64,000 nucleotides of DNA, taken from an uncultured Duncaniella sp. GTDB taxonomy: Bacteria; Bacteroidota; Bacteroidia; Bacteroidales; Muribaculaceae. The position numbers and the translations under genes were made by a program. The notes under the pieces are model-generated. The model saw nothing but the letters and a program-made list of their open reading frames with translations. It was not told the origin of the DNA and did not search any database. The stretch is from assembly GCA_910577255.1 (NCBI GenBank), contig CAJTMH010000004.1, positions 300,565 to 364,564 of the forward strand, read 5' to 3'. How positions within the stretch are numbered: position 1 is the stretch's first letter; each line of letters opens with the position of its first letter. Positions 53,406 to 63,079 of this stretch are shown here, piece by piece.

Positions 53406-54839
53406 ATGGACGAACTCAACAATCCTTACGATAAAAATAACATCGACGACACATCGGCTTTCAACAAGCATGCCGATCATCCGCAGCAGCCTGTCATCAT
53501 CAAAGCTATCGGTGTGGGCGGCGGCGGCAACAATGCCGTGAGCCACATGTACAGTGAGGGCATCAAAGATGTGTCATTCGTCAATATCAATACTGACCGC
53601 CAGGCCCTGCTCCACTCAGTGGTGCCCAACATCCTTGAAATCGGTGACGGTCTGGGCGCAGGCAATATCCCCGAAAAGGCCCGCGACTTTGCCGAGGAAA
53701 GCACCGAGGAAATCGCCGCACTCTTCGACGATGACACCAAAATGGTGTTCATCACAGCCGGTATGGGTGGTGGCACAGGCACAGGTGCAGCACCGGTGGT
53801 TGCCCGAATCGCAAAGGAACGCGGCCTCCTCACGATTGGTATCGTCACAATTCCCTTCCTGTTCGAAGGTCAGAAGAAAATCAAGAAGGCAATAGCCGGA
53901 GCCGACGAGATGGCAAAGTATGTCGACGCGCTGCTCGTGATAAACAACGAGCGCCTCAACGAGATATACGGCGACCTTAATTTCATCAACGCATTCGGCA
54001 AAGCCGACGACACGCTGTCAATAGCTGCCCGCTCCATATCTGAAATCATAACCTCAAAGGGTCTCATCAACCTTGACTTCAATGATGTGAACTCGACTCT
54101 GCGCGACGGTGGCGCGGCCATCATATCGTCGGGGTACGGTGAAGGTGATAACCGTGTGACTGCAGCCATTCAGGACGCCCTTAATTCTCCCCTTCTCAAA
54201 AACAGGGATATACTCGGCTCGAAGAAGCTGCTCTTCAACCTCTTCTTCAATCCCAACGCCGACTTCCTCATGAGCGAGACCAACGAAATCACCAACTTCA
54301 TCGGCTCGCTTAATCCTGATGTGGATGTGATATGGGGTGTATCGTTTGACGAATCACTCGGCAACACCGTGAAAATGACCATTCTGGCCGCCGGATTTGA
54401 CGTGACACTGCGCGAGGAGGAGGACCAGATAATATCGGGCGGACAACAGAAGCCTAAGTTTGACTTCAGCGGCAAAGGAAGCACTGTGATTTCAGGACGT
54501 CCCACCACACAGGCAGCCACGCAGCCTGCCGTCAATCCCCATCAGCCTACTCAACCGCGTCAGGCTGACACCACTCCGGAGATTTCGGAACAACGCCTGA
54601 AGGAAGAATACGGGACATCGAAAATCATGGATATCACCGGTGGAAAAGACCGTGCCTCGACAATAGTACTCGGCCATAATCAGCTCGACGACGAGGCCAT
54701 CTGCGATATCCTGGAGAAATATCCCACCTACAAACGTGACCGCAAGATCGCGGAGCAGGTGCGCAACGGTGCGCTCGACAGCCATCCCGAAACCTCCTCC
54801 CAGCAGACATCCTCGTCACAGACATTCGTGTTCGGCTAA
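53406..54839 (+). CDS. ftsZ: Cell division protein FtsZ
   Basis: Tubulin-like GTPase forming the division ring, 477 residues. IKAIGVGGGGNNAVSHM, the signature GGGTGTGAAPVVA near residue 120, and NADFLMSETNEITNFIG are present. After the core (to about 345) is a disordered linker (QAATQPAVNPHQPTQPRQ) and a tail ending SSQTFVFG. The cluster ends with ftsZ, 33 bases before the terminator repeat. Confidence 0.97.
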   Translation: MDELNNPYDKNNIDDTSAFNKHADHPQQPVIIKAIGVGGGGNNAVSHMYSEGIKDVSFVNINTDRQALLHSVVPNILEIGDGLGAGNIPEKARDFAEESTEEIAALFDDDTKMVFITAGMGGGTGTGAAPVVARIAKERGLLTIGIVTIPFLFEGQKKIKKAIAGADEMAKYVDALLVINNERLNEIYGDLNFINAFGKADDTLSIAARSISEIITSKGLINLDFNDVNSTLRDGGAAIISSGYGEGDNRVTAAIQDALNSPLLKNRDILGSKKLLFNLFFNPNADFLMSETNEITNFIGSLNPDVDVIWGVSFDESLGNTVKMTILAAGFDVTLREEEDQIISGGQQKPKFDFSGKGSTVISGRPTTQAATQPAVNPHQPTQPRQADTTPEISEQRLKEEYGTSKIMDITGGKDRASTIVLGHNQLDDEAICDILEKYPTYKRDRKIAEQVRNGALDSHPETSSQQTSSSQTFVFG

Positions 54840-54871
54840 CGGCCAGACATCACGGACAAGATAGAAAACAG

Positions 54872-54926
54872 TAATCCTCATTTTCTCATCCGGGAGTAAC
54901 ATCCTGAAAAGAGAAAATGAGGATTA
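54872..54926. terminator. Shared terminator between ftsZ and panB
   Basis: A perfect 16-bp inverted repeat (TAATCCTCATTTTCTC and its complement) with a 23-base loop lies between the two converging genes. Arms are T/C- and A/G-rich, giving T-rich runs on both exits. It is the largest perfect hairpin in the window. Confidence 0.8.
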
Positions 54927-54960
54927 ATATTTACATCATATCCGCACGAGCGGAGAGATA

Positions 54961-55782
54961 TCAGTACTGCTCCTTCTCGTTGGGGAAATCAGATGATTTC
55001 ACGTCGTTGATATAGTTGCCAACGGCATCCTCGATGACATTGCCGAGGTCGGCGTAGCGACGCAGGAAGCGCGGGGAGAAACCCTGATTGATGCCGAGCA
55101 TGTCCTGAAGCACAAGCACTTGACCGTCACATCCACCTCCGGCACCAATGCCGATGATGGGGATGGTGAGCTCTCCGGCAATCCGCGCGGCAAGGTCGGC
55201 AGGAATCTTCTCAAGCACTATGGCAAAGCATCCGGCATCCTGAAGCAAGCGGGCATCCTCGATGAGCTTGTTGGCCTCGGCCTCCTCACGTGCACGTACA
55301 TTATAAGTTCCGAACTTATTGATGGACTGGGGGGTCAAGCCCAGATGTCCCATCACCGGAATACCAGCACTAAGGATTCGCTCCACGGACTCGATTATTT
55401 CGCGTCCACCCTCAATCTTCACAGCTTCGGCCGAGCTTTCCTTCATGATGCGCACAGCCGATGCAAGGGCCTCAAGCGGATTGCCCTGATATGAACCGAA
55501 AGGCATGTCACAGACCACGAGTGCTCGCTTGACACCATTGACCACGCTGCGGGCATGATAAATCATCTGGTCAAGAGTGATGGGAAGTGTGGTGGCATTT
55601 CCGGCCATTACATTCGATGCGGAGTCACCGACGAGAATAACATCCATACCGGCCTGATCGACCAAACGTGCCATAGAATAGTCATAGGCTGTGAGCATGG
55701 CGATTTTCTCACCCTTTGCTTTCATCTCTATGAGACGACGGGTAGTGACTTTACGAGGGTCTTCAACAGTATATGTAGACAT
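54961..55782 (-). CDS. panB: Ketopantoate hydroxymethyltransferase PanB
   Basis: First step of pantothenate synthesis: methylenetetrahydrofolate-dependent hydroxymethylation of 2-oxoisovalerate. The 273 residues include KGEKIAMLTAYDYSMARLVDQAG, VDVI-like ILVGDSASNVMAGNATTLP (metal/substrate), DMPFGSYQ, and the catalytic-loop AVKIEGG and GHLGLTPQS. The C-terminus holds IIGIGAGGGCDGQVLVLQDMLG. A strong promoter lies 56-88 bases upstream. Alone on its strand. Confidence 0.96.
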   Translation of the reverse strand: MSTYTVEDPRKVTTRRLIEMKAKGEKIAMLTAYDYSMARLVDQAGMDVILVGDSASNVMAGNATTLPITLDQMIYHARSVVNGVKRALVVCDMPFGSYQGNPLEALASAVRIMKESSAEAVKIEGGREIIESVERILSAGIPVMGHLGLTPQSINKFGTYNVRAREEAEANKLIEDARLLQDAGCFAIVLEKIPADLAARIAGELTIPIIGIGAGGGCDGQVLVLQDMLGINQGFSPRFLRRYADLGNVIEDAVGNYINDVKSSDFPNEKEQY

Positions 55783-55838
55783 AGTTTTCCAAAAATATTG
55801 TTTAGACTTGTTGATGAATAATCTGCAAAAGCAGCGGA

Positions 55839-55870
55839 CAAAGGTATTAACTTTATTTCACCCGACCAAA
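55839..55870 (-). promoter_or_regulatory. panB: panB promoter, TTTGG-N19-TACCTTTG
   Basis: Read leftwards: TTTGG (55866-55870), a 19-base spacer, and TACCTTTG (55839-55846). An exact match to the Bacteroidetes consensus. Leader of about 50 bases before panB. Confidence 0.8.
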
Positions 55871-55941
55871 TAAAGTTTGGCGTGATGGACCGACGGTGCA
55901 GGGAAGATGTGACCATTTCAAAAAAACTCCGGGGCAAAAGG

Positions 55942-55973
55942 TTTGGCCGGGAGAAGTTAATTTGCTACATTTG
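55942..55973 (+). promoter_or_regulatory. Promoter of the HIT-protein gene, TTTGG-N19-TACATTTG
   Basis: TTTGG (55942-55946), a 19-base spacer and TACATTTG (55966-55973). An exact consensus match, divergent from the panB promoter 70 bases away. Leader about 80 bases. Confidence 0.8.
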
Positions 55974-56060
55974 CGGATAGAAAAACGTCATGAGATGGCG
56001 TAACGTTACACCACACCTACTGCTGATTAATCTATTAACCAAGAAAATACTTACAGAAAA

Positions 56061-56486
56061 ATGAAAAGTGATCCCAAGGATTGTCTCTACTGCACAAATA
56101 ATGAGACCCTCCACAATCTGATGATTGAAATAGCACCTCTGAGTGTGTCACGTGCATTCCTTTTCAAGGAGCAGACTTATCGCGGCCGTTGCCTCGTGGC
56201 CTACAACGGCCATGTCAATGACCTCAACGAGCTTTCGGATGAGGAGCGCAACGCCTTCATGGCCGACGTGGCCCGCGTGACCCGCGCCATGGACAAGGTG
56301 TTCCACCCCGAAAAAATCAATTATGGCGCTTACAGCGACAAGTTATCGCACCTCCACTTCCACCTCGCGCCCAAATATGTCGACGGTCCCGATTATGGAG
56401 GCACGTTCCGCATGAATCCCGGCGAAGTATATCTTACCGACGAGGAATACCAGCGCATGGTCGATGACATCAAGGCTGCCCTCTAA
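56061..56486 (+). CDS. HIT-family protein
   Basis: A 141-residue histidine-triad protein. The catalytic motif is HLHFHLAPK with His97, His99 and His101; a possible zinc Cys pair CLYC lies at residues 8-11. Family members hydrolyse nucleotide phosphoramidates or dinucleoside polyphosphates in the cytosol. It has its own promoter and a hairpin downstream, so it is probably a one-gene unit. Substrate not predicted. Confidence 0.92.
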   Translation: MKSDPKDCLYCTNNETLHNLMIEIAPLSVSRAFLFKEQTYRGRCLVAYNGHVNDLNELSDEERNAFMADVARVTRAMDKVFHPEKINYGAYSDKLSHLHFHLAPKYVDGPDYGGTFRMNPGEVYLTDEEYQRMVDDIKAAL

Positions 56487-56510
56487 GCCAATCCCAACCA
56501 ATAGCTATAT

Positions 56511-56558
56511 CAAGCCCACAGAAATGGTAAAAATCTATAATCCAGTTCTGTGGGCTTG
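56511..56558. terminator. Inverted repeat after the HIT gene
   Basis: A perfect 13-bp inverted repeat (CAAGCCCACAGAA and its complement) with a 22-base loop, 24 bases after the HIT stop. No T-tract follows, so it may be a weak terminator or another RNA hairpin. Confidence 0.55.
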
Positions 56559-56641
56559 CTGTGTGATGACACATGCAGGAATACGGCCGGGAATGGTCAC
56601 TAATTTTATTTCGCCAAACATGTTTTTTCATAAATTTGTTT

Positions 56642-56649
56642 TATCTTTG
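56642..56649 (+). promoter_or_regulatory. -7 element for the Na/phosphate transporter gene
   Basis: TATCTTTG fits TAnnTTTG, 68 bases before the ATG at 56717. The -33 position reads ACATG, a poor match, but the flanking DNA is AT-rich. Confidence 0.5.
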
Positions 56650-56716
56650 CAATTGAGAAAACACGTGTCACGACTATGGGCCACATTCTCACCCACACGT
56701 TTTACACACTAAAACT

Positions 56717-58534
56717 ATGAGTTACAGCTTCTTAGACTTTCTTTGTCTACTTGGTTCAGTCGCCATGTTCCTTTATGGAATGAAGGTGATGAGTGAAGGA
56801 TTGCAGAAAGCTGCCGGCGACCGTCTGCGCGGCATTCTCTCGGCCATGACACGCAACCGGTTCACCGGTATGCTCACCGGAATACTGATAACTGCCCTGA
56901 TACAAAGCTCCTCTGCATCGACCGTGATGGTGGTGAGTTTCGTAAACGCCGGTCTGATGACACTCGGGCAGTCAATGGCTGTAATATTCGGCGCCAACGT
57001 TGGTACGACTTTCACAGCGTGGATCATAGCCCTGTTCGGCTTCAAGGTTGACACATCGATGTTTGTGCTTCCGCTCATAGCCTGCTCCGTGCCACTGCTA
57101 TTCATGAAAGCCGGACGAAAGAAGTCAATAGGCGAATTCCTCATAGGTTTCTCGTTCATGTTTATGGGTCTGGACATGATCAGTGACTATGTCCCTGACC
57201 TGCAGAGCAATCCGGAAATGTTTGCATTCCTTGAGCATTATGCGTCCATGGGCTTCGGCTCCGTGCTGCTCTTCCTGCTCGTCGGCATCATACTCACAGC
57301 CATCATCCAGTCATCGGCAGCCACATTTGCCATCGTGCTCATCATGTGTACCAAGGGCTGGATATCGTTCGACCTCGCCTGCGCCGTGGTACTCGGAAGC
57401 AATATCGGTACCACCATCACCCCGCTCCTCGCATCAATGAGCGGAAACGTGGCGGCCAAACGCACTGCTATGGGACACCTGCTTTTCAACACATTCGGCA
57501 TAGTCTGGACACTGATAGTCTTCTACCCCTTCGTGCGTCTCAACGTCGACATAACAAAATGGTTCGGCCAGGGCAACCCGGATGAGATCTACACATTCGT
57601 GAACCAGCTTGAAATCAATGATCCTCAGCTCTACAACAGTCTGTTTGACGGAAGTCTGCCCACAGGTCACCCTGTGCTTGCAAAAGTGGGAGCCATGCAG
57701 TTCAGCGTATCCTTCGGCCTCTCAATGTTCCACACTGTGTTCAATCTGGTGAATGTGTCGCTCATGATATGGCTCACCGGGCTCTATGTTAAAATCGTGG
57801 AGAAACTCGTGCCTGCCAAGCATAAGGAGGATGAGGAATTCCAGCTCAAATTTATATCCGGCGGTCTGATGAGCGCATCGGAACTCAACATAGCGCAGGC
57901 AGAGAAGGAGATGGTGGTGTATGCCCAACGTGTACAGCGCATGATTGGAATGGCCCAGAACATAGTCCATACCAAGGATGGCGGGGAGTTTACCAAACAG
58001 TTCTCACGTCTTGAGAAATATGAGGAGATTTCCGACAGGATGGAGATTGAAATAGCCAACTACCTCAACCGCTGCTCGGAAGGCCGTCTGTCAAACGAAG
58101 GTAAGCACCGCATCGCTGCCATGCTCCGTATCGACAGCGAAATCGAGAGCATAGCCGACTGCTGCTATGGTGTGGCCAAGATACTTATCCGCCGCCAGGA
58201 GAGCCACGTGGACTTCAACGAGGAGATATACCGCAATATCGACACCATGTTCATCTCGGTTGAGGCTGCAATGACAAACATGATACTCCTTCTCCGCGAC
58301 TTCGAAAGCGCCGAGGAAAGCGATATAATCACTTCGTATAATTACGAACGTGAAATCAATAATCTCCGCAACCAGCTCAGAACGGCCAATGTGGAGAACA
58401 TCAACGAACATCACTATGAGTATCAGGCCGGCATCTACTACATGGATATAATCGGGTCGCTCGAAAAAATCGGTGACTACATCATCAATGTGGTGGACGA
58501 GGTGAAAGGACAGTTCCGCAAGACTGCACCCTGA
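56717..58534 (+). CDS. Na/phosphate cotransporter with PhoU domain
   Basis: A 605-residue NptA-type transporter. Two Na/Pi cotransporter repeats, with QSSSAST near 55-61 and QSSAAT near 195-200, carry the family QSS motif. About nine membrane helices end near residue 355. The C-terminal 230 residues are a cytosolic PhoU-like helical domain (QRVQRMIGMAQNIVHTKDGGE, and RIDSEIESIADCCYGVAKILI). Known family members take up phosphate with sodium. Starts after the TATCTTTG element; DUF389 gene follows by 58 bases. Confidence 0.93.
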   Translation: MSYSFLDFLCLLGSVAMFLYGMKVMSEGLQKAAGDRLRGILSAMTRNRFTGMLTGILITALIQSSSASTVMVVSFVNAGLMTLGQSMAVIFGANVGTTFTAWIIALFGFKVDTSMFVLPLIACSVPLLFMKAGRKKSIGEFLIGFSFMFMGLDMISDYVPDLQSNPEMFAFLEHYASMGFGSVLLFLLVGIILTAIIQSSAATFAIVLIMCTKGWISFDLACAVVLGSNIGTTITPLLASMSGNVAAKRTAMGHLLFNTFGIVWTLIVFYPFVRLNVDITKWFGQGNPDEIYTFVNQLEINDPQLYNSLFDGSLPTGHPVLAKVGAMQFSVSFGLSMFHTVFNLVNVSLMIWLTGLYVKIVEKLVPAKHKEDEEFQLKFISGGLMSASELNIAQAEKEMVVYAQRVQRMIGMAQNIVHTKDGGEFTKQFSRLEKYEEISDRMEIEIANYLNRCSEGRLSNEGKHRIAAMLRIDSEIESIADCCYGVAKILIRRQESHVDFNEEIYRNIDTMFISVEAAMTNMILLLRDFESAEESDIITSYNYEREINNLRNQLRTANVENINEHHYEYQAGIYYMDIIGSLEKIGDYIINVVDEVKGQFRKTAP

Positions 58535-58592
58535 ACCCATGCGGAAGCAAACCTCTTTCCATGAGGCCAGGCCGTAACCATCCCTTGAAAAT

Positions 58593-59993
58593 ATGCCGTC
58601 AATCAACAAATATTTCGCCCAATACTTCAATCTCAGCGACTTCCTGATATCGCAGGAGGATGCGGAGAAGGATATTCGCGACGGCGTGTCGTTTCGCGGC
58701 ACCAATATCATAATCCTTATTCTGGCCATCTTCATCGCGTCGCTGGGACTCAACACCAACTCCACGGCAGTCATTATCGGCGCCATGCTCATATCGCCAC
58801 TCATGGGCCCTATCATCGGGATAGGTCTCGGTGTCGGCGTTCATGACTACGAGCTTATCAAACGCGCCATGCGCAATCTGGTGATGGCAGCAGGATTCAG
58901 TGTACTCACATCGACTCTCTACTTCCTCATTTCCCCGGTAAGCGAAGGCCACAGCGAACTGCTGGCCCGCACATCCCCTACAATCTATGACGTGCTCATA
59001 GGTTTCTTCGGCGGAGGAGCAGGTATCATTGCCATAGGATCGAAATCGAAAGGCAACGTGATTCCCGGCGTGGCGATAGCCACCGCCCTCATGCCACCGC
59101 TATGTACCGCCGGCTACGGCATAGCCACCATGCAGGCCACGTACTTCTTCGGAGCTTTCTACCTATTCCTCATCAACTCGATATTCATAGCCCTTGCCAC
59201 TTTTATCGGTGTGAAACTGATGCACTACAAACCGGTAGTGTTCGCAAATCCCGAACGCGCGCGGAAGGTGCGCCGGATTGTCTATACAGTGGCTATATTG
59301 ACGCTTCTGCCATCGCTTTATCTCACATACACGATGCTAAGGCAGTCGCGCTTTACCATGGACGCGGAGCGTTTCGTAAGCCAGGAATTCAATTTCCCAG
59401 CTACACAGGTGCTCAGCAGCCGCGCCATCACCGATCATGGCCGCAGGACCATCAATGTGACACTGATAGGGCGAATACTTCCGGCCGACTCCCTGAATCT
59501 GGCTATGTCGGCACAGCTTAAGCACTATGGACTCGACGATGTGAAACTCAACATCATACAGGGAGATATGCCTGACCTGTCGCAACTTAATTCGGGAGAG
59601 AGCCCGACGTCGATGCGCGACATATATGAGCTGGCACAGACATCCATAGCGTCAAAGCAGGTGACCATCGACTCGCTGAAGAGTGTGATAGCCCTCGGCC
59701 GGATAAACGATTCGATAGCCGGACGGATAGCCCCAGAAGTGAAGGTATTGTTCCCCCAGGTGGAGGATATCGCCGTCACACGCGCCATATTCGGCAACAT
59801 AGCCACCACTTCGCTCGACACGGTCAATGTGGCCCTTGTGAAATATTCCTCGCCCCTCCCGGGCGCCAAACAGAAGGAGTTTGAAGGGTATCTCAAAGCA
59901 CGTCTAAGGCTACAATCCATCTCGCTCATAAACATAGGCGATAAGATTACTCTAAAAAATCAGGCAAATGGAGAAAAATCCAATACCAAATAA
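58593..59993 (+). CDS. DUF389 membrane protein
   Basis: A 466-residue protein with a DUF389 membrane domain. About six helices lie in residues 35-260, with SLGLNTNSTAVIIGAMLISPLMGP and AIATALMPPLCTAGYGIA as typical motifs. After residue 260 is a soluble periplasm- or cytosol-facing region with BON-like strands (RRTINVTLIGRILPADSLNLAM) and helices. The function of DUF389 proteins is not known; linkage to transporters is common. Its last 26 bases overlap the start of the glycosyltransferase gene. Confidence 0.85.
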   Translation: MPSINKYFAQYFNLSDFLISQEDAEKDIRDGVSFRGTNIIILILAIFIASLGLNTNSTAVIIGAMLISPLMGPIIGIGLGVGVHDYELIKRAMRNLVMAAGFSVLTSTLYFLISPVSEGHSELLARTSPTIYDVLIGFFGGGAGIIAIGSKSKGNVIPGVAIATALMPPLCTAGYGIATMQATYFFGAFYLFLINSIFIALATFIGVKLMHYKPVVFANPERARKVRRIVYTVAILTLLPSLYLTYTMLRQSRFTMDAERFVSQEFNFPATQVLSSRAITDHGRRTINVTLIGRILPADSLNLAMSAQLKHYGLDDVKLNIIQGDMPDLSQLNSGESPTSMRDIYELAQTSIASKQVTIDSLKSVIALGRINDSIAGRIAPEVKVLFPQVEDIAVTRAIFGNIATTSLDTVNVALVKYSSPLPGAKQKEFEGYLKARLRLQSISLINIGDKITLKNQANGEKSNTK

Positions 59994-61314
59994 CCACAAC
60001 CACCACACATTACCCGAAAATCTCCGAGGGAAAAAAGTGGTGCTAATCAATCATAGCGACACTCTCGGGGGTGCCGCCATCGTGACATTCCGTCTGATGC
60101 AGGCACTGCGCCGCGAAGGGGTTGACGCAAGGATGGTGGTGTTCACCAAGACCTCGCAGGAGAAAAACGTATCGCGGGTGTTCACCCGCTTCACCCGCAC
60201 CATGGCATTCTGTCTGGAGCGTCTCCGTATCCTGATGGCCAACGGATTTAATTATGCCAACCTGTATAAGGTGTCCACCGGTGATTTCGCACTGAATGTA
60301 CACCATCATCCGTGGGTCAAAGAGGCCGATATCATCTGTCTCAACTGGTTTAACCAGGGTCTGATGTCGCTCAGCGGAATAAGAAAACTCCACAAGATGG
60401 GCAAAAAAATAGTGTGGACACTGCACGACATGTGGGCCATGACAGGTATCTGCCATCATTCGTATGAGTGTGAATATTTCCTCGACCGATGCGGTAATTG
60501 CCAGTTTCTCGCAGGTGGAGGTCATCCCAACGACCTCTCACACAAATACTGGAAGAAAAAGATGGAGCTCTATACTGAAGTGCCTATTACTTACGTGACT
60601 GTAAGCAGCTGGCTCGAGGACCGCGCCCGCCACTCATCATTGCTCAAGAACTCCCCGGTGCTCACCATCCATAACCCATTTCCTATCGAGAACTTCTACA
60701 CTACTCCGGTGAAGCATCTATACACCCTCCTCACCCCCGACAAACCAAATCTGATACTTTTCGGAGCCGCACGGCTTGACGACCCGATCAAGGGGTTGGA
60801 CTATACGATTGAGGCTCTCAACTACATATTTGACAATTATCCCGAGATAGCCTCCAAGAGCGCCATATACTTCTTTGGTGCCATGAAGCATCCAGAACGT
60901 CTTGACGAACTGCGTTTCTCACACCGATGGCTTGGCAGGGTGAACGACTTCAAAATCCTGCGCTATCTTTATGCGTCAGCAAAGGTGGTCATTTCCACAT
61001 CGCTTTACGAGACGCTCGGAGGGACACTCGTGGAAGGGCAGGCAGGAGGCGCGTTGCCGGTCACTTTCGGAATCGACGGCCGCGCCGATGTGGTGGAGCA
61101 TAAGAAAACAGGCTACATTGCTCGTTATAAAGATGCTCGTGATGTGGCTGAAGGAGTACTCTGGGCCTTGAAATCAGACATATCACGCGAGTTTCTGCAT
61201 GACTCCGTGGCCGAGCGGTTTGCTTCGGCCGCGATAGCCAAAAAATATATCGACCTATTCTCCTCATTGTATCAGCATCCCCAACAAGCAATCAAAACTG
61301 ACACTCAATCATGA
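59968..61314 (+). CDS. GT4-family glycosyltransferase
   Basis: A 448-residue GT-B glycosyltransferase. The N-terminal half has VVLINHSDTLGGAAIVTFRL and TLHDMWAMTGICHHSYECEYF with a CGNCQ knuckle, the pattern of WcaC-like polysaccharide transferases. The C-terminal domain has LILFGAARLDDPIKGLDYTIE and STSLYETLGGTLVEGQAGGALPV with the acidic donor motif. Probably cytosolic or membrane-associated, in surface glycan synthesis. Overlaps the DUF389 gene by 26 bases and the epimerase gene by four, so all are coupled. Confidence 0.9.
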   Translation: MEKNPIPNNHNHHTLPENLRGKKVVLINHSDTLGGAAIVTFRLMQALRREGVDARMVVFTKTSQEKNVSRVFTRFTRTMAFCLERLRILMANGFNYANLYKVSTGDFALNVHHHPWVKEADIICLNWFNQGLMSLSGIRKLHKMGKKIVWTLHDMWAMTGICHHSYECEYFLDRCGNCQFLAGGGHPNDLSHKYWKKKMELYTEVPITYVTVSSWLEDRARHSSLLKNSPVLTIHNPFPIENFYTTPVKHLYTLLTPDKPNLILFGAARLDDPIKGLDYTIEALNYIFDNYPEIASKSAIYFFGAMKHPERLDELRFSHRWLGRVNDFKILRYLYASAKVVISTSLYETLGGTLVEGQAGGALPVTFGIDGRADVVEHKKTGYIARYKDARDVAEGVLWALKSDISREFLHDSVAERFASAAIAKKYIDLFSSLYQHPQQAIKTDTQS

Positions 61315-62297
61315 AAGTACTCATCGTAGGTGCCGGTGGCTTCATCGGAGGATTCATAGCCAAAGAGGCACTCTCACGCGGCTATGAGACATGGTGCGGA
61401 GTGCGCGAATCAACCTCACGCCGCTACCTGACCGACCCGGCATTGAAGTTCATAACTCTTGATTATGATAAGCCCGAAACATTAAAGGAGCAACTCGAAG
61501 GACACCACTGGGATTACATTGTGTATAATCTCGGAGCCACCAAATGTGTGAATTTTCTCGATTTCAACAATATCAACTACACCTATCTGCGAAATTTCGT
61601 AGAAGCAATCACCATCAACGAGCAGATCCCTGAAAAATTCATCTACATGTCATCGCTCTCGGCCATAGGCCCCGGCGATGAAAAGAATTACACACCTCTG
61701 CGCAATGACGGTGTGCCGGCTCCAAACACCCGCTACGGATTATCAAAAATCAAGGCAGAAACCTTGCTCCAGACCCTGCCGGCTACCTTCCCCTGGATCA
61801 TACTGCGTCCCACCGGGGTGTATGGTCCTCATGAGAAGGACTATCTGATGATGATCAAGTCAATCGACGCGCACTTTGACTTCGGTGTGGGTTTCCGTAA
61901 GCAGATGCTGACGTTTATCTACGTGGAGGATCTCGCAAGGGCTATATTCGACGCGCTTGAGCGAGCACCCATACACCATAAGTATATCATCTCGGAGCCT
62001 CGTGCATATACTCAGAGCGAATTCCGGAAAATAGTTGCTGCCGAACTCGGCCGCAAGCTCGTGATTCCAATCCGTCTGCCGCTATGGGCACTTTACATAG
62101 CCTGCAAAGTTTCGGAAAAATATGGGGCCGCAAAAATGCAGGCCACCACTCTCAACTCCGACAAGTATAACATCATGGCCCAACGTAACTGGTCGTGCGA
62201 CATCTCGGAGGCGCAACGCGATTTCGGCTTCGCCCCCAAAGTTTCGCTTACCGAAGGAATACATCTCACAGTTGAGGCCTACCGAAAAGATAAATAA
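61311..62297 (+). CDS. NAD-dependent epimerase/dehydratase (extended SDR)
   Basis: A 328-residue extended short-chain dehydrogenase/reductase. The Rossmann motif is VGAGGFIGGFIA; the catalytic YxxxK is in TRYGLSKIKAETLL, with the preceding Ser in FIYMSSLSAIGPGD. The C-terminal half forms the substrate domain. Such enzymes modify nucleotide sugars or other small molecules. ATGA overlap with the glycosyltransferase upstream suggests a shared glycan role, but the substrate cannot be told. Confidence 0.92.
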   Translation: MKVLIVGAGGFIGGFIAKEALSRGYETWCGVRESTSRRYLTDPALKFITLDYDKPETLKEQLEGHHWDYIVYNLGATKCVNFLDFNNINYTYLRNFVEAITINEQIPEKFIYMSSLSAIGPGDEKNYTPLRNDGVPAPNTRYGLSKIKAETLLQTLPATFPWIILRPTGVYGPHEKDYLMMIKSIDAHFDFGVGFRKQMLTFIYVEDLARAIFDALERAPIHHKYIISEPRAYTQSEFRKIVAAELGRKLVIPIRLPLWALYIACKVSEKYGAAKMQATTLNSDKYNIMAQRNWSCDISEAQRDFGFAPKVSLTEGIHLTVEAYRKDK

Positions 62298-62312
62298 TCC
62301 CCCCGAATTGTT

Positions 62313-62588
62313 ATGCCCGACAAAACACCGTTATGGATGACACTGCTCATCCTTCTCCTCACCCTTCCGGTATTCTCTCTACCGATTCTTCTGAGCAATC
62401 TCCCGGAAGGTGACACATCACTGAGAGCCATAGTGTGGTGCTATCCCTTCTATCTGCTGCTCTCAGCCTACCTGGCATGGCAGGCCTATCCACGCCGCCA
62501 GACCGTGAGTTGGATTCTAATAGTACTGATGGTGTTGTCAACAGCCGCGATATGGATGCTTGTGGTAAATCCGCCGGTTCCGGTATAA
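62313..62588 (+). CDS. Small membrane protein, 91 residues
   Basis: An unrecognised protein with three hydrophobic segments (about 8-30, 40-62, 66-88) and short basic loops. It starts 15 bases after the epimerase and continues the same rightward run, which supports it as a real gene. No motif suggests a function. Confidence 0.65.
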   Translation: MPDKTPLWMTLLILLLTLPVFSLPILLSNLPEGDTSLRAIVWCYPFYLLLSAYLAWQAYPRRQTVSWILIVLMVLSTAAIWMLVVNPPVPV

Positions 62589-62653
62589 GCCACACGACAT
62601 ATTGTAGGAATAACAATTTTTTTCACTCTTACGAGTTTTTCACTTACACATCT

Positions 62654-63079
62654 ATGAAACTGCTTATCATCAACGGCCCTAATCTGAACCTCCTGGGCAC
62701 TCGTGAACCAGAAATTTACGGCTCACGCACATTCGAATCATATCTGCGCGAACTCCGCGAAATGCTCGACGGCGACGAGGTGGAGTATCTGCAATCGAAT
62801 CATGAGGGTGACATCATTGATTTCCTTCATGCTGCAGACTGCGACGGTATCATACTGAACGCAGGGGCTTATACCCACACTTCGCTCGCCATAGCCGATG
62901 CAATCTCCGGGATACAGATTCCGGTCATCGAGGTACACATATCCAATGTTGCCTCACGCGAGGCTATCCGTCACACCTCGCTCATAGCACCGGTGTGCCG
63001 CGGCACCATAACCGGCTTCGGTCTCAACTCATATTTCCTGGCCGCACAAGCCTTCATAATGAATCATGTCAGCGAATAA
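62654..63079 (+). CDS. aroQ: Type II 3-dehydroquinate dehydratase
   Basis: Shikimate-pathway enzyme, 141 residues, the usual dodecameric type. MKLLIINGPNLNLLGTREPEIYG carries the active-site Tyr; NHEGDIIDFLH, GIILNAGAYTHTSLAIADAI (catalytic Asn region), and PVIEVHISNVASREAIRHTS (catalytic His region) are all present. The frame extends upstream, but ATG at 62654 is the right start. Its end overlaps the methyltransferase by 14 bases. Confidence 0.96.
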   Translation: MKLLIINGPNLNLLGTREPEIYGSRTFESYLRELREMLDGDEVEYLQSNHEGDIIDFLHAADCDGIILNAGAYTHTSLAIADAISGIQIPVIEVHISNVASREAIRHTSLIAPVCRGTITGFGLNSYFLAAQAFIMNHVSE

